DNA of 64,000 nt, taken from positions 124,001 to 188,000 of the forward strand of contig CAWIZO010000005.1 in the NCBI GenBank assembly GCA_963840665.1. The letters are read 5' to 3'. Positions 46,165-54,902 of this stretch are shown one piece after another. The DNA is from DATFTE01 sp963840665. Its GTDB lineage: Bacteria > Acidobacteriota > Terriglobia > Terriglobales > Acidobacteriaceae. Numbering within the stretch: position 1 is the stretch's first letter; each line of letters opens with the position of its first letter. The notes beneath the pieces are model-generated. The model was not told where the DNA came from. It searched no databases and saw only the letters and a program-made list of their open reading frames with translations. A program made the position numbers and the translations under genes.

Positions 46165-47081
46165 TAAATCTCCAGGTCTTTGCCCACGACCATCTCCCCC
46201 GCATACGCCTTCCTCACCTGCTCCACCAAATCCTCCTCCGGCAACTTCTCAAACACCATGTGATACAACACCAGCAATTTCGGATGCGCCCGCCGCGCAA
46301 TCTCCCCCAACTCCTCGGGAGAAGTGTGCGAGTCATGGAAGTACTGTTTCCAGTGCGGCGTCTTCAACTCCTCCCCATGCGGGTTGTAGACCTCGTGCAG
46401 AAGCACATCACACCCATGGCACGCGTTCACGACAGCATCCGTCGGAGCCGTATCCCCCGAAATCACAACGCTGCGGTCTTTGGTGTCGAACCTGTAGCCG
46501 AACGCCTGATCCCAAACCCCATGCTTCACCAGAAACGCCGTGACCGTCACATTGTCGTCGCGATACACCACGCCCGGCGTAAACTCATGCACCACCACTT
46601 TGTATCCCGTGCGATTCGCCTGCTCGAGCCCGCGCGTGCGCACATCGATGTCTTTCTTCCACGCCTTCTCAATGTTCCCGGTCATGTCTTTCAGTCCGCG
46701 CGGACCGTACGCCTGCAAAGGCTCGGCGCGTCCCAGCACCCACGGAGTGAAAATCAAGTCGGGATACCCTAAAGTGTGATCGGAATGAAGATGCGTGATG
46801 AACACCATCTTCAACTTCGTAGCTTCGAGCGCCGCAACGCCTTTCTTCTCCGCCGCCGCGGCCCGCCGCACGATACCCGGCCCGCAGTCGACGAGATAAG
46901 CTTCCCCGTTGACTACAATCGCCACCGCCGGCCCCGACCTCTCCGGATCCGCATTCGGATTCCCCACCCCCAACATGACAATTTGCGTATGGGAAGGCGT
47001 CGACGCTTCTTGTGCCGAAGCAAAACTCGGCCAACACCACAAGCCAATACCAACCCAGAACCATGCCACGCGTGCTTTCAT
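46161..47081 (-). CDS. secreted metallo-beta-lactamase-fold hydrolase
   Basis: About 306 residues with a signal peptide ending SFASAQE. The metal site HLHSDHTLGYPD (HxHxDH) is near residue 95, with VISGDTAPTDA and HEVYN further on. It is closest in layout to RNase Z / arylsulfatase-like phosphodiesterases of this fold; being exported, it is unlikely to process tRNA. The ATG at 47081 is chosen: AGGGA lies 5-6 bases upstream, while the open frame runs 46 codons further into non-family sequence. Confidence 0.85.
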   Translation of the reverse strand: MKARVAWFWVGIGLWCWPSFASAQEASTPSHTQIVMLGVGNPNADPERSGPAVAIVVNGEAYLVDCGPGIVRRAAAAEKKGVAALEATKLKMVFITHLHSDHTLGYPDLIFTPWVLGRAEPLQAYGPRGLKDMTGNIEKAWKKDIDVRTRGLEQANRTGYKVVVHEFTPGVVYRDDNVTVTAFLVKHGVWDQAFGYRFDTKDRSVVISGDTAPTDAVVNACHGCDVLLHEVYNPHGEELKTPHWKQYFHDSHTSPEELGEIARRAHPKLLVLYHMVFEKLPEEDLVEQVRKAYAGEMVVGKDLEIY

Positions 47082-47101
47082 ATCCATTCCCTGTATTTCT
47101 C

Positions 47102-47155
47102 GGTTTACAAAGCGTTCTCTTGGCGACCTTCGCGCCCTTTGCGGTTCAAGGCTTT
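47102..47155. repeat. dispersed GCGACCTTCGCGCCCTTTGCGG element
   Basis: A diverged copy of the AGCGACCTTTGCGG...GGCTTTT repeat between the divergent hydrolase genes; it likely overlaps both promoters. Confidence 0.5.
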
Positions 47156-47199
47156 TGTCGTTCCAGGAACTGGGCTGCACTCCAATACGTACCTTGTGT

Positions 47200-48234
47200 A
47201 TGAAGCGCCGTCTCGTCATCAGTGCAACTATCGCCCTAATTTATCTCGCAGTGTGTGCTTGTGTGGGCATTTTCGTAGCAGAGGGCACGCTACATCCCGC
47301 ACATCGTCAGCTCACACCCGAATCTCAAGCCGAATTCCGCAAGACTGTTTATCGCGTTAATGCTCAACTCGAAGACGTCGCGACTTCAGAATCCGACAGC
47401 ACGATCCTGCGAGCCTGGGAAGTCACGCCAGCGCTTCCCAACGGAGATGCTGTCATCCTGCTTCATGGTATGGGCGACAATCGGCTCGGCATGATTGGAT
47501 ATGCCAACTTACTTCTGAACCGTGGTTTCACTGTGCTAATGCCCGACGCCCGCGCTCACGGCGACAGTGGAGGCCAGATTGCCACTTACGGACTGATCGA
47601 GCGCGACGACGTCCGCGATTGGTTCGATTGGCTCAACCATCATCGCCATCCAGGCTGTATCTTCGGCTTCGCAGAGTCCATGGGTGCCGCTCAGCTTCTG
47701 CAAGCGTTGCAGACAGAGCCGAATTTCTGCGCGGTTGCGGTGGAATCTCCGTTCTCGACGTTTCGCGAAATTGCCTACGACCGCATGGGGCAACCCTTTC
47801 ATTCCGGCGCTTGGGTCGGACGCAGCTTCCTACGACCGGTGGTCGATAGCGCTTTCCTCTATGTGCTCTGGAAGTATCACCTCCACATGGAAAATGTCTC
47901 TCCCGAGAACGCGGTCGCACAAACGCACGTTCCTGTGTTTCTCATTCACGGAAAAGACGACAGCAACATTCCGGTACGCCACTCGCGCCGCATCCGATCC
48001 GTCAATTCCAGTGTCGTCATTTGGGAAGTTCCGAAGACGGACCACTGCGGCGCCATTAGCTCCGCTCCCAGGGAATTCGAAAATCGCCTAATCGGCTGGT
48101 TTCTCGATCACGCCCAAACCAATCCCACTGACGAGCAGGGCTCGTCAATCGACAATCGAAAATCGACAATCGTCAATTCTTCCGCCACACCACCCCACCC
48201 TTCATCACAAAATCCACCTTCTCCAATACCGTGA
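47200..48234 (+). CDS. alpha/beta-hydrolase, membrane-anchored, C-terminus extended by a repeat
   Basis: 344 residues; hydrophobic N-terminus (about 5-27) for export or anchoring. Alpha/beta-hydrolase features: LLHGMGDNRLG, nucleophile elbow FAESMGAAQ, acid LIHGKDDSNIP, histidine PKTDHCGA. The last ~35 residues (from SSIDNRKSTIVNSS) are encoded by a heptamer array plus antisense of the next gene, so the original stop was probably lost. It overlaps the convergent amidohydrolase by 62 bases. ATG at 47200 has a poor ribosome site. Ester or peptide substrate unknown. Confidence 0.82.
   Translation: MKRRLVISATIALIYLAVCACVGIFVAEGTLHPAHRQLTPESQAEFRKTVYRVNAQLEDVATSESDSTILRAWEVTPALPNGDAVILLHGMGDNRLGMIGYANLLLNRGFTVLMPDARAHGDSGGQIATYGLIERDDVRDWFDWLNHHRHPGCIFGFAESMGAAQLLQALQTEPNFCAVAVESPFSTFREIAYDRMGQPFHSGAWVGRSFLRPVVDSAFLYVLWKYHLHMENVSPENAVAQTHVPVFLIHGKDDSNIPVRHSRRIRSVNSSVVIWEVPKTDHCGAISSAPREFENRLIGWFLDHAQTNPTDEQGSSIDNRKSTIVNSSATPPHPSSQNPPSPIP
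48143..48177. repeat. heptamer array (CGACAAT-type), 5 units, inside coding sequence
   Basis: CGTCAAT, CGACAAT, CGAAAAT, CGACAAT, CGTCAAT. Translated in the hydrolase and holding the TGA stop of the convergent amidohydrolase. Confidence 0.9.
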
Positions 48235-49507
48235 CATCGGTCAGCGGATCCCCCACCACCGCCACAACATCGGCAAACTTCCCTGGCTCAATCGTTCCCA
48301 CCTGATCCTGCATCCCCAGCAACTCCGCGGCCGACGAGGTCGCCGCCCGCATCGCCTGCGCGGGAGTCATGCCCCACTTCACCATGTAGCCAAACTCTTT
48401 CGCCGGATCGATCGCCCAATCAAAGCCGCCAGCGTCTGTGCCAAACGCAATCTTCACTCCAGCCTTCATCGCCCGACGAAAGGTGTCTTCATGAATCGCC
48501 ACCATCTTCAGCCACACCGGAGCTCCTGCCGCCGCTCTTCCCTTCGCCACATAGTCGCCCACAAAAATGGTCGGCACATACCAGATCCCATGCGCTGCCA
48601 TGGTTTTCAAATCTTCATCCGCGATGTAATTCCCATGCTCGATCGTATCCACGCCCGCTTCCACCGAGTTCTGCACGCCGTTCAGCGCCATCGCATGCGA
48701 AGCCACTTTGTGTTTCTCCCGGTGCGCCTCATCCACGATCGCGTGCAATTCCTCGAGCGTGAACGTCGGGATGTCATCCAGCACTCCGTCTTCTCTCACC
48801 CGGTAACTGCGATCGCTGTAGACTTTGATCCAATCCGCTCCATAACTGATCTGCTCGCGCACCGCCTTACGCGCCGCGTCAGCGCCGTCTACCAGTTGAA
48901 CTCCGTGCGGCACCGGAACATCGGGCGCATATCCTTGTAATGGATACGATCCCGTCACATCCATCGCCCGCGTCGCCACCTGCATGCGCGGTCCGGGAAT
49001 AATGCCGTTGTTGATCGCCTTCTTGATGTCCGCATCGGCGTAGCCCGCTCCCTCCGTCTCCAGGTCGCGAATCGTTGTAAACCCATACTCCAGCGCCCGC
49101 CGCGCATTGACCGTCGCTACAATCGTGCGGTATTCCGGAGACTGCTTCAGCAACTGAACGTCGTAGTCCTCCGCCGTGATGTCGCCCTGCAGCAATACAT
49201 GTGTGTGAGTGTCAATCAGTCCCGGCAGGCAAGTCTGCTTCGAGAGATCGATGTGGTCCGCGCCGCCAGTCGCCATTCCATCCCGCTGCGCCTGCACTTC
49301 GACGATCTTTCCCTCAGGCATCGACACGGAAATCGTGACCTTCGAAACAAGTTTGTCCGCCTTCCCATCCCAGAGCGCCCCACAATCGAGATAAACCGTG
49401 CGCTGCGCCGAAGGCGCGGACCGCGCAGCGGAACTCGATACCTGCCCAAGAGCAAACAAATGACAGAAACAGAAAACGGCGGCGAACACGAACAAAACTT
49501 TCCTCAT
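48173..49507 (-). CDS. secreted amidohydrolase (imidazolonepropionase/prolidase-like)
   Basis: 444 residues with a signal peptide (about 1-20, ending FALGQV). Amidohydrolase-superfamily metal ligands: DTHTHVLLQ (HxH), KVASHAMALNGV, TIEHGNYI and FGTDAGGFDW, plus a carbamylated-lysine candidate in ADWIKVYSD. Members of this secreted clade act on Xaa-Pro dipeptides or cyclic amides. The start at 49507 is used (GGGAG upstream); the longer open frame would begin in a heptamer array (RVPSTEYRVPSTE-like junk). Confidence 0.87.
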   Translation of the reverse strand: MRKVLFVFAAVFCFCHLFALGQVSSSAARSAPSAQRTVYLDCGALWDGKADKLVSKVTISVSMPEGKIVEVQAQRDGMATGGADHIDLSKQTCLPGLIDTHTHVLLQGDITAEDYDVQLLKQSPEYRTIVATVNARRALEYGFTTIRDLETEGAGYADADIKKAINNGIIPGPRMQVATRAMDVTGSYPLQGYAPDVPVPHGVQLVDGADAARKAVREQISYGADWIKVYSDRSYRVREDGVLDDIPTFTLEELHAIVDEAHREKHKVASHAMALNGVQNSVEAGVDTIEHGNYIADEDLKTMAAHGIWYVPTIFVGDYVAKGRAAAGAPVWLKMVAIHEDTFRRAMKAGVKIAFGTDAGGFDWAIDPAKEFGYMVKWGMTPAQAMRAATSSAAELLGMQDQVGTIEPGKFADVVAVVGDPLTDVTVLEKVDFVMKGGVVWRKN

Positions 49508-49519
49508 GAAGGACTCCCT

Positions 49520-49554
49520 CTCGGTACTCGGTACTCGGTACTCGGTACTGGGCA
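49520..49554. repeat. heptamer array (CTCGGTA), 5 units
   Basis: CTCGGTA x4 then CTGGGCA, 13 bases upstream of the amidohydrolase start. Confidence 0.9.
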
Positions 49555-49606
49555 CTGAACTTCTGCAAAATCTGTGCTCGAACTGTGGAAATAACGGACC
49601 GCGAGT

Positions 49607-49843
49607 TTACCAAACTTTTTTAACCGCCTCTTGCGCGACAACAAACGCAAGGCCCGGCGCGGCTTTGCCCACGTTCGGCTCATCGTCTTCTTCATCGGCG
49701 GGCACGCCGAAAAATCTCTGCACACATTTTCCCGCGACTGCACCAAAGATATGGAATTGACCCCGCGCCTTCCCTTGCGTAGATTCACCACACCACAGCA
49801 CAAAAAACCCGCAGCCACGAAGCGATTCCAACTTCGCTGGCAT
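49607..49843 (-). CDS. possible small protein, unrecognised
   Basis: 78 codons from ATG 49843 (MPAKLESLRGCGFF) to a stop at 49607 (QEAVKKVW). The composition is plausible for a cytosolic protein and it fills an otherwise empty gap, but no motif is recognised and no clear ribosome site is seen. It could be spurious. Confidence 0.3.
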   Translation of the reverse strand: MPAKLESLRGCGFFVLWCGESTQGKARGQFHIFGAVAGKCVQRFFGVPADEEDDEPNVGKAAPGLAFVVAQEAVKKVW

Positions 49844-49858
49844 GGGCGTTGAATGAAA

Positions 49859-49889
49859 AATCGGCAATCGTAAATCGTAAATCGACAAT
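49859..49889. repeat. heptamer array (AATCGTA-type), 4 units
   Basis: AATCGGC, AATCGTA, AATCGTA, AATCGAC. Confidence 0.85.
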
Positions 49890-49927
49890 TTGTTTTCCCT
49901 TCCCCAAGGATGATGAGTGTCATGAAA

Positions 49928-50221
49928 ATGTCAGCAAACGACTGGCAGGTATATCGCACGCGCTTCTTAATCCGAGCTAAACAACTCACCGAACCGCTTT
50001 TCTTCGTCGATGCCCTCGGACGCGAGCATCGCGGTCAGAAAGGAGACTACCTGGTCGAGTCCTCCGACGGCCTGCGCCGCATCGCACCGCGTGAATTGTT
50101 CGAGGACGTCTACGTGGCCATGGGCCCAGCCGAACGCAGCGAGTGTTCCCTCACCGCTCGCAAGTTCCGCCAGCCCAACCACACCGCCCACTATTCACAC
50201 CGGACCGCATTACCGGCGTAG
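49928..50221 (+). CDS. small conserved-looking protein of unknown function
   Basis: 97 residues from ATG 49928 (MSANDWQVYRTRFLIRAKQL). The sequence GQKGDYLVESSDGLRRIAPR followed by ELFEDVYV looks like a compact beta domain with a PGDYL-type turn that I have seen in acidobacterial hypotheticals. Upstream in-frame ATGs at 49910 and 49922 exist. The C-terminal 25 residues are low in structure. Not identifiable further. Confidence 0.5.
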   Translation: MSANDWQVYRTRFLIRAKQLTEPLFFVDALGREHRGQKGDYLVESSDGLRRIAPRELFEDVYVAMGPAERSECSLTARKFRQPNHTAHYSHRTALPA

Positions 50222-50859
50222 GCGTGTGGCGGGGACGCCATCGCCGACAAGCGCCTAGTGAGCAAAGTCGCGCAGCGACGTACGCCTCGTCCACAACCAA
50301 TCAGCCCCGGAGGGGCACGCGAGAATAGCCCAGCTCTTCAGCACTGGGTCAGGCACACACCATGGCCAAGTCCCGGAGGGATGGCCGAATTTAATGAGAA
50401 GGAACGGTTTGATGACATCCGGCGACCGGCGACCGGCAACTCGCGACCGCTCCCTGTGGAAAATCCACACCTCCGGGCGCATAACGTCAGTTATTCGCTG
50501 GGTATACAATAGGTAGTGGTTTCCTCTTGACACACCCCACGGGCTGTCGTACTGTTGCCATCCCATGGAGATGTAAATCGCCTCCGGAAACGCGGGCGAT
50601 TGGAAGTGAAGGGTCAAAAAGGCGATCGAGGTCGAGGTGATCCCGACCGTCTCAAACGGGCCGAGGTCTGAAGTCCGAGGTCCGGGCTGTGGCTTTAGCG
50701 GTGGCCGTTCCCCGTCCCTGTACTCCCCTCGGGGAACGACTCAGTTTGACAATTCCGTCTGTGGAAATAACCCGGAAGGAAGGGGTCGTATTCCTTTCCT
50801 CATTATCAGGAATTAGTTCCGGACGCCCGAAGCCCGACGCCCGGTTTTAAGGAGCCCCC
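50222..50859. other. gene-free repeat-rich region
   Basis: Contains a CCCAG-CTCTTCAG-CACTGGG palindrome (50329-50349), a GGCGACC heptamer array (50421-50448), a TGTGGA-AAA-TCCACA palindrome (50455-50469), a promoter-like TTGACA-N17-TACTGT (50527-50555), a GAGGTCC/GAAGTCC array (50663-50683) and a CGGACGC/CCGAAGC/CCGACGC array (50820-50843) ending just before the next gene. No protein gene is convincing. Confidence 0.7.
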
Positions 50860-51399
50860 ATGGAAGGTCTGGCGCATCTGGTTACGGAATCCCTGGCGAG
50901 ACACAACTTTGAACCAACCTTCGACCATCGGCGTATCGCCTGGTCCAAGTGGTTCCGTTGCGAGTCCAACTTCAGTGTCCTGCTTGCGCCCAGTCAACCC
51001 GGCGTCTTCGCTTTGGGGGAAGAGGTCATCGCTCCCGGGGAGCTTTCCGCCACTGGCGGCAAGCGCATGCTGGCTCTGTTCCAGATCTCCGAGGCCGACG
51101 ATCTCGGGATGGCTCTGGGACACCTTTTCCTCCCCGGCAGTCAGGTCCGTGATCGCTTCGCCAGCGGACGTTGCTTTGCCCGCTATGCTGTCATCGAAGA
51201 TGCCAACCAGCGCCACGCCGCCTACGCCGCTCTGCAGCAATGGGCAGGCTCTTCGGGCGACGCAGCCTCCGGCATCTCGAATCATCTGAATCTTCAGTCC
51301 GCCCCCTTTTCCGGCGGAGTTTCCCAACATCTGGAATTGCAAGATACGGAGCCCAAGGCCCAAATAGAGCCCCCCGCTCCACTCCCCGCGGGCTTCTAA
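50860..51399 (+). CDS. protein of unknown function
   Basis: 179 residues, ATG with AAGGAG close upstream. It starts MEGLAHLVTESLARHNFEPT, with a compact domain of alternating strands to about 120 (SVLLAPSQPGVFALGEEVIA; GMALGHLFLPGS) and a low-complexity tail rich in Ser, Gln and Pro. The pattern resembles GIY-YIG-adjacent or NAD-type acidobacterial hypotheticals, but I do not recognise a family. It is cytosolic, having no signal peptide. Confidence 0.6.
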   Translation: MEGLAHLVTESLARHNFEPTFDHRRIAWSKWFRCESNFSVLLAPSQPGVFALGEEVIAPGELSATGGKRMLALFQISEADDLGMALGHLFLPGSQVRDRFASGRCFARYAVIEDANQRHAAYAALQQWAGSSGDAASGISNHLNLQSAPFSGGVSQHLELQDTEPKAQIEPPAPLPAGF

Positions 51400-51439
51400 A
51401 AGATTCGGGTAGCAAGCTCGCCCGAATCGGGTCGCGCAA

Positions 51440-51498
51440 AGTTCTCCGCGAACTTTGCGGCTTTTCTTTGCGACCTTTGCGGTAAAAGGCTTTTAAGG
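51440..51498. repeat. dispersed TTGCGACCTTTGCGGTAAAAG element
   Basis: GCAAAGTTCTCCGCGAACTTTGC hairpin followed by TTGCGACCTTTGCGGTAAAAG; near-identical in its second half to 42470-42490. Confidence 0.65.
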
Positions 51499-51557
51499 GT
51501 TGCGCGTCACAGACAAAGATCGATTTTCACTGGCAAGAATCTAATTAGGAGAGAGCG

Positions 51558-54551
51558 ATGCCCGAAGTTACAGCAAAAATCGCCAATCAAACGACAGAGG
51601 CCACCACCCCGGTTGAGACCAAGAAACGAGCCCCCGGCCTCACCTTCCGCCGCTTCTTTACCAAAGCCGGCGAGAACCCCTACGACCAAGTCGAATGGGA
51701 AAAGCGTCTCGCTCAGATCACCGATGCCCAGGGCAACGTGATCTTCGAGCAGAAAGACGTCGAAGTCCCCAAAGACTGGTCGATGACCGCTACCAACATT
51801 GTGGCCTCGAAATATCTGCATGGACTCGCCGGCACCACCGATCGCGAGACCGGAGTCCGACAGCTCGTCACCCGCGTCGCTGAAACCATTCGCGACTGGG
51901 GCATGAGCCAGGGCTATTTCCGCGGCAATGAAGACGGAGCCACGTTCCACGACGAACTCGTCCACATCCTCGTTCGCCAGTACGCGGCCTTCAACTCGCC
52001 CGTCTGGTTCAACGTTGGATGCGACCGCATCGAGCCCAATTCCGACGCCCAGAACTGGCACTGGAACCCGGCCACCCAGCGCGTGGAATTTTCCGTGACT
52101 GGATACAAGACGCCGCAGTGTTCCGCCTGCTTCATCAACTCGGTGCACGATTCGCTCGACAGTATTCTGACTCTAGCCAAGACCGAAGGGATGCTCTTCA
52201 AGTGGGGATCCGGGACCGGAACCAATCTCTCTCCCTTGCGTTCCTCGACCGAGACCCTTAGTGGCGGAGGCACCGCCAGCGGTCCGCTCAGCTTCATGAA
52301 AGGTTTCGACGCTTTCGCCGGAGTCATCAAGTCCGGTGGCAAGACTCGCCGCGCCGCGAAGATGGTCATCCTTAATGTCGACCATCCCGATATCCTCGAC
52401 TTCGTCGAGTGCAAGGCCAAAGAAGAAGCCAAGGCCCACGCGCTCGTTGCCCAGGGATACGACGGCTCGCACCCTGACTCCGACGCCTACAGCTCCATCT
52501 TCTTCCAGAACGCCAATAACTCCGTTCGCGTCACCGACGACTTCATGTACGCAGTCGTCCGCGACACCGACTTCTCTACTCGTGCGGTAAAAGACGGACG
52601 CCCCATCACCACTTACAAAGCCAAAGATCTTCTCAAGAAGATCTCTGACGCCACCTGGCAGTGCGGCGATCCCGGCATGCAGTTCGATACCACCACCAAT
52701 CGCTGGCACACTTCGAAGAACACCGCGCGCATCAATGCTTCGAATCCGTGCTCGGAGTACATGTTCCTCGATGACTCGGCTTGCAATCTGGCCAGCCTCA
52801 ACTTACTCAAGTTCGCGCCCAATGGAACCTTTGATGTCGAAGCCTATCGTCATGCAGTCGATGTGTTGATCACCGCGCAGGAAATTCTGGTCGACAACGC
52901 CGGATATCCCACCGAGATGATCGGCAAGAACTCCCACGACTACCGTCCGCTGGGTCTGGGTTATGCAAACCTCGGCGCGTTATTGATGGCGACGGGACTT
53001 CCCTACGACTCCGACGCCGGACGCGACTACGCCGCCTGCGTCACCGCCATCATGTGCGGACAAGCTTACTTACAGAGCTCGAAAATCGCTGAACTCTGCG
53101 AGCCGATAGCTCCAGCAACCGAACCAACGAGAAAAGGCCTCGCCGAAAACAACCTCGGAGAAAAAGTAACTCCCGGCGCGGCTTGCCCCGGCTGGTACAT
53201 CAACCGCGAGCCATTCTTAGACGTCATCCGAATGCACCGCGCCTCGGTCAATAACATCAACAAGAACAATGTGCCGAGTGCCCTCTACGAAGCCAGCAAA
53301 CAAACTTGGGACGAAGCCCTCTCTCACGGAGAGAAGCACGGCTACCGCAACAGCCAAGTAACAGTCTTAGCGCCGACAGGCACCATAGGCTTCATGATGG
53401 ACTGCGACACTACTGGCATTGAGCCCGACTTGGCTTTGATTAAGTACAAGAAGCTTGTCGGTGGGGGGATGATTAAGATTGTCAACAACACCGTGCCCAC
53501 CTCACTTTTCAAGTTGGGTTACTCGCATACTGAGGCGGATGGGATTGTTTCTTACATTGACGCTACCGGAACCATCGAAGGCGCGCCTCATGTGAAGGAC
53601 GAGCATCTGGCGGTGTTTGATTGTTCGTTCAAGCCGGCTAAGGGGACTCGCTCCATCAACTTCATGGGGCATTTGAAGATGATGGCGGCGACTCAGCCGT
53701 TTATTTCGGGAGCGATTTCGAAGACCGTCAACCTGCCGGAGAATGCGACCGTCGAAGACATCATGGAAGCCTATCTCCAGGCCTGGAAGCTGGGACTCAA
53801 GGCTGTCGCTATTTATCGCGATGGATGCAAGAAGTCGCAGCCCTTGTCGGCGGCGGGCACTTCGACTGCGCTTTCGAAGAAAGGGGACGCGCTGGCTGCG
53901 TCCGTCGCGCAGGAGGAAGAGAATCTCGATGGGCCTCCGCGAGCGGTGCGCCACAAACTGAAAGAAGAGCGCGCCTCGATCACGCACAAGTTCAACGTCG
54001 GGGGACACGAGGGTTACATCACCGTCGGCCTCTATCCTGACGGCACGCCCGGCGAACTGTTCATCACCATGGCCAAAGAAGGTTCGACGGTTAGCGGCCT
54101 GATGGACAGCTTTGCCTGCGCGGTCTCGATCGCGTTGCAGCACGGCGTCCCGCTGAAGTTACTCTGCGAGAAATTCGCGCACACCCGCTTCGAGCCGAGC
54201 GGCTGGACCAACAACACCGAGATCGGCTTCGCCAAGTCGATCATGGATTACATCTTCCGCTGGCTCCAGTTACGCTTCCTGACCGGCCAGCAACAGATGT
54301 TATTCGATAACCTCAGGCCGAAGCTGTCAGCTATCAGCTCTCAGCCGTCAGAGATCGGGGACCTGAATGGCTCGGCGGAAACTTTGGGACGTACGCCACA
54401 AACCAAAGGGAGTGTCCATGCCGCCGACGCGCTCTCAGGGATCATTGATCTAGGCGATGCCCCGACGTGCAGCTTCTGCGGCAGCATCATGACCAGAAAC
54501 GGAAGCTGCTATCGCTGCATGAGCTGCGGCTCGACCAGCGGCTGCAGTTAA
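51558..54551 (+). CDS. nrdJ: adenosylcobalamin-dependent ribonucleotide reductase (class II)
   Basis: 997 residues. Reduces ribonucleotides for DNA synthesis using a B12-derived radical, with no need for oxygen. Seen: CSACFINSVHDSLDSI (redox Cys), the active-site motif NPCSEYMFLDDSACNLASLN, LAPTGTIGFMMDCDTTGIEP, the NNINKNNVPS-type loop, and a C-terminal zinc-type cluster (CSFCGS; CYRCMSCG) for recycling. RBS GGAGAG precedes the ATG. Two oddities: codons in about 53.40-53.70 kb are more G-rich than in the rest, and a heptamer array is translated near residue 925 (KLSAISSQPSEIGD). Confidence 0.95.
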   Translation: MPEVTAKIANQTTEATTPVETKKRAPGLTFRRFFTKAGENPYDQVEWEKRLAQITDAQGNVIFEQKDVEVPKDWSMTATNIVASKYLHGLAGTTDRETGVRQLVTRVAETIRDWGMSQGYFRGNEDGATFHDELVHILVRQYAAFNSPVWFNVGCDRIEPNSDAQNWHWNPATQRVEFSVTGYKTPQCSACFINSVHDSLDSILTLAKTEGMLFKWGSGTGTNLSPLRSSTETLSGGGTASGPLSFMKGFDAFAGVIKSGGKTRRAAKMVILNVDHPDILDFVECKAKEEAKAHALVAQGYDGSHPDSDAYSSIFFQNANNSVRVTDDFMYAVVRDTDFSTRAVKDGRPITTYKAKDLLKKISDATWQCGDPGMQFDTTTNRWHTSKNTARINASNPCSEYMFLDDSACNLASLNLLKFAPNGTFDVEAYRHAVDVLITAQEILVDNAGYPTEMIGKNSHDYRPLGLGYANLGALLMATGLPYDSDAGRDYAACVTAIMCGQAYLQSSKIAELCEPIAPATEPTRKGLAENNLGEKVTPGAACPGWYINREPFLDVIRMHRASVNNINKNNVPSALYEASKQTWDEALSHGEKHGYRNSQVTVLAPTGTIGFMMDCDTTGIEPDLALIKYKKLVGGGMIKIVNNTVPTSLFKLGYSHTEADGIVSYIDATGTIEGAPHVKDEHLAVFDCSFKPAKGTRSINFMGHLKMMAATQPFISGAISKTVNLPENATVEDIMEAYLQAWKLGLKAVAIYRDGCKKSQPLSAAGTSTALSKKGDALAASVAQEEENLDGPPRAVRHKLKEERASITHKFNVGGHEGYITVGLYPDGTPGELFITMAKEGSTVSGLMDSFACAVSIALQHGVPLKLLCEKFAHTRFEPSGWTNNTEIGFAKSIMDYIFRWLQLRFLTGQQQMLFDNLRPKLSAISSQPSEIGDLNGSAETLGRTPQTKGSVHAADALSGIIDLGDAPTCSFCGSIMTRNGSCYRCMSCGSTSGCS
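54327..54354. repeat. heptamer array (GTCAGCT-type) inside nrdJ
   Basis: GTCAGCT, ATCAGCT, CTCAGCC, GTCAGAG, in the linker before the C-terminal zinc cluster; same type as the array after clpC. Confidence 0.9.
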
Positions 54552-54559
54552 GGTCGAGT

Positions 54560-54583
54560 GGGGACGGGCGCCTGCGCCCGTCC
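54560..54583. repeat. GGGGACGGGCGCC...CCCGTCC palindrome
   Basis: GGACGGGCG-CCTG-CGCCCGTCC, 9 bases after the nrdJ stop; may also terminate nrdJ although the T-run is lacking. Confidence 0.55.
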
Positions 54584-54615
54584 TGCTTGTCGCCTCGGCG
54601 AGGACGCGGGGCGAG

Positions 54616-54621
54616 TATAAT
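54616..54621 (+). promoter_or_regulatory. TATAAT -10 box next to a start codon
   Basis: Perfect TATAAT; predicted start of transcription about 54628, two bases before an ATG at 54630, so the mRNA would be nearly leaderless. No -35 is obvious. Confidence 0.45.
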
Positions 54622-54629
54622 CAGAGTCG

Positions 54630-54902
54630 ATGTCATCTCCGATCAAAGTTCGCGGCAGATTTGCCAGCGCTCGTGACACGGCGAAAGCCTTGGGAGTATC
54701 GGCGTCCCGTACCAGGGAATTGATCGCCACAGCCAGGCATTTGACGGCTCGACTCGCTGACCGCGGATCCGATACCGGCCCGTTGGTAAAGTCCAAAAAT
54801 GGCCTGCGAACTCCGGCTACTTCCACCAGAAAGAGCAGCAGGAGAGATGCCCAGATCAATGGCCGCAAAACGCGCTCGGTCCGCAGTAAGGCGCGCGCCT
54901 AG
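54630..54902 (+). CDS. small basic HTH-like protein
   Basis: 90 residues. An N-terminal helical segment, SARDTAKALGVSASRTRELI, resembles a helix-turn-helix of the resolvase/MerR type. The remainder is unstructured and very basic (RKSSRRDAQINGRKTRSVRSKARA). It has no ribosome site but sits right behind a TATAAT. It overlaps the next gene, a layout usual for paired systems such as toxin-antitoxin or effector-regulator, so it may be the regulator of that gene. Confidence 0.6.
   Translation: MSSPIKVRGRFASARDTAKALGVSASRTRELIATARHLTARLADRGSDTGPLVKSKNGLRTPATSTRKSSRRDAQINGRKTRSVRSKARA

Noticed and set aside
50455..50469. DnaA-box-like TGTGGAAAA/TTTTCCACA as an origin
   Set aside because: One imperfect palindrome, no cluster of boxes, no dnaA/dnaN nearby; the skew switch alone is not enough.
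50255..50617. Reverse ORF with plausible residues (MTLHFQSPAFPEAIYISMGW)
   Set aside because: It crosses a heptamer array, a CTTCAG palindrome and a promoter-like sequence; it looks like translated repeat DNA.
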